Source: Ctena decussata (lineage: Eukaryota; Mollusca; Bivalvia; Lucinida; Lucinidae). From it: 64,000 bases of DNA. This document shows, one piece after another, positions 60,601 through 64,000 of the stretch (positions within the stretch are counted from its first letter, which is position 1; the number at the start of each line of letters is the position of its first letter). The position numbers and the translations under genes were made by a program. The stretch spans positions 1,674,001-1,738,000 of the forward strand of contig OZ022511.1 in NCBI GenBank assembly GCA_963989385.1. Reading direction: 5' to 3'. Below the pieces are notes generated by a model. It was given only the letters and a program-made list of their open reading frames with translations, had not been told where the DNA came from and did no database searches.

Positions 60601-63600
60601 AAAATAATAGAAATTATCCTTAATTATCATCAAATACTCCCTCTTATCTAGAGCTCTGACCATGCTTGCAAAACTGGAGCAATTTAATTTTACAATGCAG
60701 TAATACATCCAAAAGACGTTGATGGAGAGGCAAACAGTGTAGAACCTGATCAGACTGCTCCTTTTTGCAGACGCTGGCAGTTTCGGTTCCTTTCAGAGAA
60801 AAATATATGAACCAAAGCTGAAATGATTTATTATAGAAGTGGATGCGACAAAGATTAAAACATCCTTAGCTCCAGTCAGATCTGTATATTACTCTGCTGG
60901 TCAGATTCCTTTGCAGCACAGGTCTGTGTTCCCTTGAAGCACTAGGATATATTGAACATAGGGTCTGTAACCAGACAAGGAAAAATAGTAGGGTGAAATA
61001 TGTTGAGTAGGTACACTGTGTCTTAGGCACAGCATATGAAAGACAGAGGCCATCCTTCTTCTTTTGCTGCCTTATCCTTCCCTGAGTCGAAGCAGGTACC
61101 AGTTTATTGCTGGGTTAATGGAGAGAATTTAAGTCGTCGGATTGGGAAGCCTTGGTTTGATCTCACAACGTTTCAGCAACTTTCTGCATTATACATATAT
61201 GTATGTAACTGAGCGTCTTGACCACAGCCCCTGAGTAGATAGGGGCGTAGCAAACCAACATTTTGTATGGAAGGTCCTATAAGAATTCATAGGCAATCAA
61301 TGAGGATCTTACCAGATACTGAGCCCAAGCTTTTGCTTTTGGTACCTACATTAAATATCCTTCTAACGCCATAACATAATTATAGGAAATCGTCATGTAA
61401 ATATTAGCACTGGTTGAACCGAAAATTGAGGTGCTGTTAGACTGTTTTTCTCATTTCTCCTCAAAGAGATTCTCATAGGATAGATTTTACTTTTAACTAC
61501 AAGCAGACTTATTGTAAAGATCGGGAATATTTAGACCTATTGAACAGTAGTGTCATTATGGTATATATGCGCTGTGACACGACAAAACCAACTAAGTGAA
61601 ATGTGCACCCAGGGATGACTCGGTTTAGCCTGGGCATCCACCATGTCTAATCAGACTCTTTGCTATATGCTTAAAGGGTAGCTACAGGTGTAAGCTAGCT
61701 CCATGTGGACAGAAAAGACTCTGATCAGACTGGGTGAATGCCCAGGTTGAGCTGAGCCTTTGCTGCGCGTACATGCCACTTTGTAGATTTTGTCATGTCG
61801 GGACTCATATTGTACATGTACTCTGTTTTTCAGCCTCAATGCCTCAGTATGTGTCCACAGCCTGTCTCCTGGCAAAAACCTTAAACATTGTGTTGTACTA
61901 CCAGTATAGTGTTGTTTATACTGTAGTCTACGCTCTTATTTGTTTATGTAAGTATCTAATCACTTCTCTTTAACAAAGCTTAACAAGGACTTCAGTTAAT
62001 TAAATGAGATTAAAACACAGTAACTTAGAAACGTGTACTGAGTTGATTAAAATTAACCTAGTAATAAGCACCAAAAAAGCAGACAACATAATTTGAGTCT
62101 GCAAAATTTCAAACATCTTTCAGTCAAACGGCATCATACTGAGAAATCAAAGACTAGATGACAAACAGTGTAGATCGAGATAATGTGGCTCATTATGAGC
62201 CACACCATCCAAAACTATGCTGTTTGCAATTTGAACTACATGTACATGTATTTTTAGCTCGTCTGAATGAAGTTCAGGAAGAGCTATTGTACAACCCCCG
62301 GCGTCGGCGTTAGCTTTGGTCGCAGCGGCGTTAGCAAAATGTTAAAGTTTTACGTTAAAGTTTTTTATGTGATGGGCAAAGGCGCTGTCAGGCGAGCTAT
62401 CCTGGCCCTGTGACAGGTCTTGTTATCTTGCCTGTACAAAAGTATAGGAAGAGTGGTATCAAGGTGTCAATAGTTAGGGAAAAGTATCTACAAAAATATT
62501 TTCTTCCATATCGGGGAACAGCATGATTGGTCAGGAAAGTTTGGGAGGATTTAAAAAGTCAGGGAAATTGAAACATGATTATTATGGTTGTCTTCAGAAA
62601 ACATACACATCAATGCATTAATTCATGCACAAACAAACAGATATGGATAAGATTTTTGTATTGTTTTCAAGAGGAAAATTCCTTTCCTTAATCTGGATAA
62701 ATACAGTACTGTCCAACAGCTACTTTTGAAAAATTCAGGTTTATCCGTCTGCTCTAAATGAGCCAGGACACGAAAAACCAACAAAGTTGCATGTGCACCC
62801 AGTAAAGACTCGGATCAGCCTGAGCATCGGCTGGTGGGAAGCCCAGTCTGAGTCTTTGCTGGGCGCACATGCCACTTTGTTGTTAGTTTTCTTGGCTCAA
62901 ATATTAGATGTATAAGACTGATTTTTACTATCTTTTGAGACTAAAAATTTGTTTGGTAATGCTGATAATGGAAATGCTAATTGTCTTCGAAGCCCTGGTA
63001 GCTGAGTGGTTAAGCACTGGCCAGCTGATCTAGCTGTTCAGGGTTCAATTCTTACTGGAGGCATAAAACTTTTCAATGTAAACAGGGGTCCATTGCAAAG
63101 AGCTTTTCATAATCACCCTTCCATCGACCTGGTATGACTGAAGCAGAGCTTCAGATAAGAAAGGCTAACAGGGATAATGAGCCGCGACACAAGAAAACCA
63201 ACAATGTGGTTGTGCGCCAAGTGCAGACTCAGATTATTCTGGCCATCTGCCAAGACAGATCAGACTCTTCGCTAAGCGCTTAAAGGGTAGCTAAGGGTCT
63301 AAGCTACTTCCGTGCGGACAGCAAAGACTCTGATCAGACTGGGCGGATGCCCAGGCTGATCTTTGTATGCGCTGGGCGCACAACCACATTGTTGGTTTTC
63401 TTGTGCCGCGGCTCATTTGTCTTATTCTTTAAACGAAAGCATACATTGTGACCCTTCAGTGAGATGGTTCTAATGAGGGGTAACAATGTATGTTTAAATG
63501 AAAAAATAAGGATTATCCTTAAATTATCCCTGTTACCTGTTCTTTTCTGGAGCACTGCTTAAAGATGTAAGTTTGCAAGTTATCCATCTAATCTAAATGT

Positions 63601-63695
63601 CTTCATTTTATGTTTCAGTACATTTTGTTTTCATTCCTCAACCAACATATGATGGGCCTGAGTTTATCACATATTTTAGAGGACCTCATTTAAAG
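57508..63695 (+). CDS. TMX2: TMX2-like thioredoxin-related transmembrane protein, first four coding exons
   Basis: Exons 57508-57681, 60347-60407, 61834-61947 and 63619-63695 are joined by GT-AG introns with matching phases and give 142 codons. TMX2 is an ER-membrane member of the protein disulfide isomerase family, found at ER-mitochondria contacts. The N-terminal half shows the family marks: a hydrophobic span (residues about 28-46) followed by VPPLCEYL; a second span after W-x-W (FLGCIIVLKNKK); a third hydrophobic region (LNIVLYYQYSVVYTVVYALI); and PTYDGPEFITYF, the counterpart of the vertebrate P-x-Y-x-GPE-x-I-x-YF. The thioredoxin domain and active site lie beyond the window. The start is the ATG giving an N-terminus of normal length; an ATG at 57498 is in another frame and soon stops being protein-like. 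Confidence 0.88.
57957..58290 (+). repeat. tRNA-derived SINE (family S3), complete
   Basis: A box TGGTAGCTCAGTGGTTAGCG, B box GAGTTCGAACCC, body with CCTTCGGATCGGACGTTAA, ending in (AAAG)n at 58270-58287. The acceptor stem of the tRNA-like head is not paired, so it is a SINE. In TMX2 intron 1. Confidence 0.88.
58694..58950 (+). repeat. tRNA-derived SINE (family S1)
   Basis: GCCGGGCTGTGTAGCGCAAT head with a deleted anticodon arm, B box GGGTTGGATACCCGG, complete body, end GTGGACGTTAAACAATAACA. Confidence 0.88.
58951..59470. other. TMX2 intron 1 sequence, nothing recognised
   Basis: No coding or repeat match apart from a short hairpin around AATCACTCTTAGAG / CTCAAAGAGTGATTT near 59350-59395. 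Confidence 0.4.
59475..59620. repeat. Hairpin MITE family C, copy 2 (centre lost)
   Basis: AGAGCTATAGCTAAGAGGAG at the left and CTCTTATCTAGAGCTGTGA at the right, with GATGATAATTGAGGTATAAT in the arm. Confidence 0.72.
59648..59725 (+). repeat. tRNA-like SINE head
   Basis: CCAGTCGGTTAGCACTACCG (A-box-like), GTGTTCAAGTCCCAC (B box). The tail merges into family C copy 3. Confidence 0.6.
59745..59977. repeat. Hairpin MITE family C, copy 3, with a 32-bp tandem duplication at its end
   Basis: TTCAAATAAGAAGGGGTACA...GGGATAATTTT and AATTATCCCTACCCCTACTTATCTGAAGCTCTG. The end segment TTATCTGAAGCTCTGTTCAT... is present twice (59914-59945, 59946-59977). Confidence 0.78.
60092..60305. repeat. MITE family A, copy 13, 41 nt upstream of TMX2 exon 2
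   Basis: GAGCTGCGACATGAGAAAAC ... GGTTTTCTTGTGTCGCGGCTT. Confidence 0.9.
60347..60407 (+). CDS. TMX2: TMX2-like exon 2
   Basis: 61 bp; acceptor ttctttcag, donor AACAAG|gtagtt. Encodes KQWEWLTFLGCIIVLKNKKQ, the counterpart of the W-x-E-x-x-x-F-L segment of vertebrate TMX2. Confidence 0.88.
60449..60661. repeat. Hairpin MITE family C, copy 4, full
   Basis: CAGAGCTCTAGATAAGAGGG at the left and its complement at the right; centre ACCGTCTCGACGAGTCGGTT with CATATGTTGTGACCCCTCAT in both stem strands. This is the best-preserved copy. Confidence 0.92.
60985..61215 (-). repeat. tRNA-derived SINE (family S2), decayed
   Basis: GGCACAGCATATGAAAGACAG, GAGTCGAAGCAGGTACCAGT and GCTGGGTTAATGGAGAGAAT match the other S2 copies; the box-containing end is weak. 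Confidence 0.65.
61568..61806. repeat. MITE family A, copy 14, 27 nt upstream of TMX2 exon 3
   Basis: GCGCTGTGACACGACAAAAC ... GATTTTGTCATGTCGGGACTC; full length, moderately diverged. Confidence 0.87.
61834..61947 (+). CDS. TMX2: TMX2-like exon 3
   Basis: 114 bp; acceptor ctgtttttcag, donor TTTAT|gtaagt. Encodes a mostly hydrophobic segment with LLAKTLNIVLYYQYSVVYTV, equivalent to the FSKVANTILFF region of vertebrate TMX2. Confidence 0.88.
62070..62240. repeat. MITE family D, copy
   Basis: AAAAAAGCAGACAACATAAT, CTGAGAAATCAAAGACTAGA, GTGTAGATCGAGATAATGTGG with the complementary GAGCCACACCATCCAAAACTAT. Confidence 0.78.
62254..62425. mobile_element. Short deleted relative of the 31226-32616 element, inverted
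   Basis: TTTAGCTCGTCTGAATGAAG with TTCAGGAAGAGCTATTGT at the left, GTCAGGCGAGCTATCCTGGC and CTGTGACAGGTCTTGT at the right; the interior keeps a CGGCGT-rich remnant of the microsatellite. Confidence 0.72.
62760..62897. repeat. MITE family A, copy 15 (internally deleted)
   Basis: GAGCCAGGACACGAAAAACC ... CTTTGTTGTTAGTTTTCTTGGCTC; the hairpin loop region is missing. Confidence 0.8.
62983..63085 (+). repeat. tRNA-like SINE head
   Basis: A box TGGTAGCTGAGTGGTTAAGC and B box AGGGTTCAATTC with a spacing of about 45 nt; acceptor ends do not pair (GAAGCCC against GGAGGCA), so it is not called a tRNA gene. Confidence 0.6.
63139..63562. repeat. Hairpin MITE family C, copy 5, interrupted by a family A MITE
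   Basis: Left end AGAGCTTCAGATAAGAAAGGC...GGGATAAT up to 63178; the remainder from about 63415 includes GTTCTAATGAGGGGTAACAA and ATTATCCCTGTTACCTGTTC. A complete family A copy sits between them. Confidence 0.85.
63179..63414. repeat. MITE family A, copy 16, nested in family C
   Basis: GAGCCGCGACACAAGAAAAC ... GGTTTTCTTGTGCCGCGGCTC; full length. Confidence 0.92.
63619..63695 (+). CDS. TMX2: TMX2-like exon 4
   Basis: 77 bp; acceptor ttatgtttcag, donor TTAAAG|gtgagt; ends in phase 0. Encodes HFVFIPQPTYDGPEFITYFR, the conserved P-x-Y-x-GPE motif preceding the thioredoxin domain. Confidence 0.9.
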
Positions 63696-63964
63696 GTGAG
63701 TAATGCTGCAGATAGGCCCATAATTTTGTTGGGTACGTTTTTCCCCTCTTTCAGCTCAAAAGGTTTGATTGGCATTATATGCAGAGGTAAGCTACCTTAC
63801 TGCATGCAAGAAATAGGAAGACTCAAATCAGCCTGTACATCTGCACAGTCTTTGATTCTTCCCTTTTACCTTATTTGGACATAATGTTCTATGAATGCCG
63901 GGGTAGCTAAATGTTCAAAAGTGAAGGCTTGTCAGTGTGAGCTGATGCACAGATGAGATTATTT

Positions 63965-64000
63965 GAGCCGCGACACGACAAAACCAACAATGTGGTTGTG
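63965..64000. repeat. MITE family A, copy 17, cut by the window end
   Basis: GAGCCGCGACACGACAAAACC and following bases are the start of a family A unit. Confidence 0.9.

Noticed and set aside
62983..63060. A tRNA-Ser/Leu-like gene
   Set aside because: Ends do not form an acceptor stem and the anticodon arm is poor; treated as a SINE head.

Overview
The window is nuclear DNA of an animal, most likely a marine mollusc and probably a bivalve. Host genes have long AT-rich introns, GT-AG splice sites and codon phases that match from exon to exon. They lie in a very dense mix of tRNA-headed SINEs, LINEs, palindromic MITEs and kilobase-scale fold-back elements. The species assignment is inference from repeat style; no bacterial or viral gene organisation is seen.

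Two host genes can be read. (1) A complete SLC13-type sodium/carboxylate-sulfate symporter gene fills about 44 kb on the minus strand. Fourteen coding exons run from the ATG at 48999 down to the stop at 5024. Exon phases join without conflict to give 579 codons plus stop, the usual size for the family. Both Ser/Asn/Thr substrate-site motifs, the family signature and a C-terminal N-glycosylation sequon are visible. (2) The 5' part of a TMX2-like (thioredoxin-related transmembrane protein 2) gene lies on the plus strand. Its first four coding exons (57508-63695, 142 codons) are present and the thioredoxin domain lies beyond the window. The two genes diverge from an 8.5 kb intergenic region rich in repeats.

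Layout. 1-4530: a SINE, then a 3.7 kb fold-back element with about 1.7 kb arms carrying a broken copy of an uncharacterised cysteine-rich gene. 5024-49002: the symporter gene; its introns hold a LINE reverse-transcriptase fragment (6.4-7.8 kb), a TTAA-flanked fold-back (10.3-11.2 kb), a 5.3 kb terminal-inverted-repeat element with an internal minisatellite (18.1-23.4 kb), a TA-flanked fold-back (32.7-34.0 kb), an interrupted MITE (37.4-39.5 kb), a nearly intact LINE with one frameshift (40.0-42.9 kb) and a GC-run-bounded fold-back (46.5-48.2 kb). 49.6-57.5 kb: MITEs, a 60-bp minisatellite that switches orientation and is duplicated as a 965-bp block, a MULE-transposase-like terminal exon and a LINE tail. 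57.5-64 kb: the TMX2-like gene with SINEs and MITEs in its introns.

The most unusual observation is positional. Nine of the 16 internal 3' splice sites of the two genes have a transposable-element end within about 15-45 nt upstream, against one obvious case at the 5' splice sites. Seventeen copies of one palindromic MITE (family A, ends GAGCCGCGACACG) occur, and six of them lie at such sites. Other points are the fold-back element whose two arms each carry a different break in the same gene, and a 37-bp tandem duplication of one symporter 5' splice site. All coordinates and alignments were made by eye; repeat ends are good to roughly 5-20 bp unless a target duplication is quoted.
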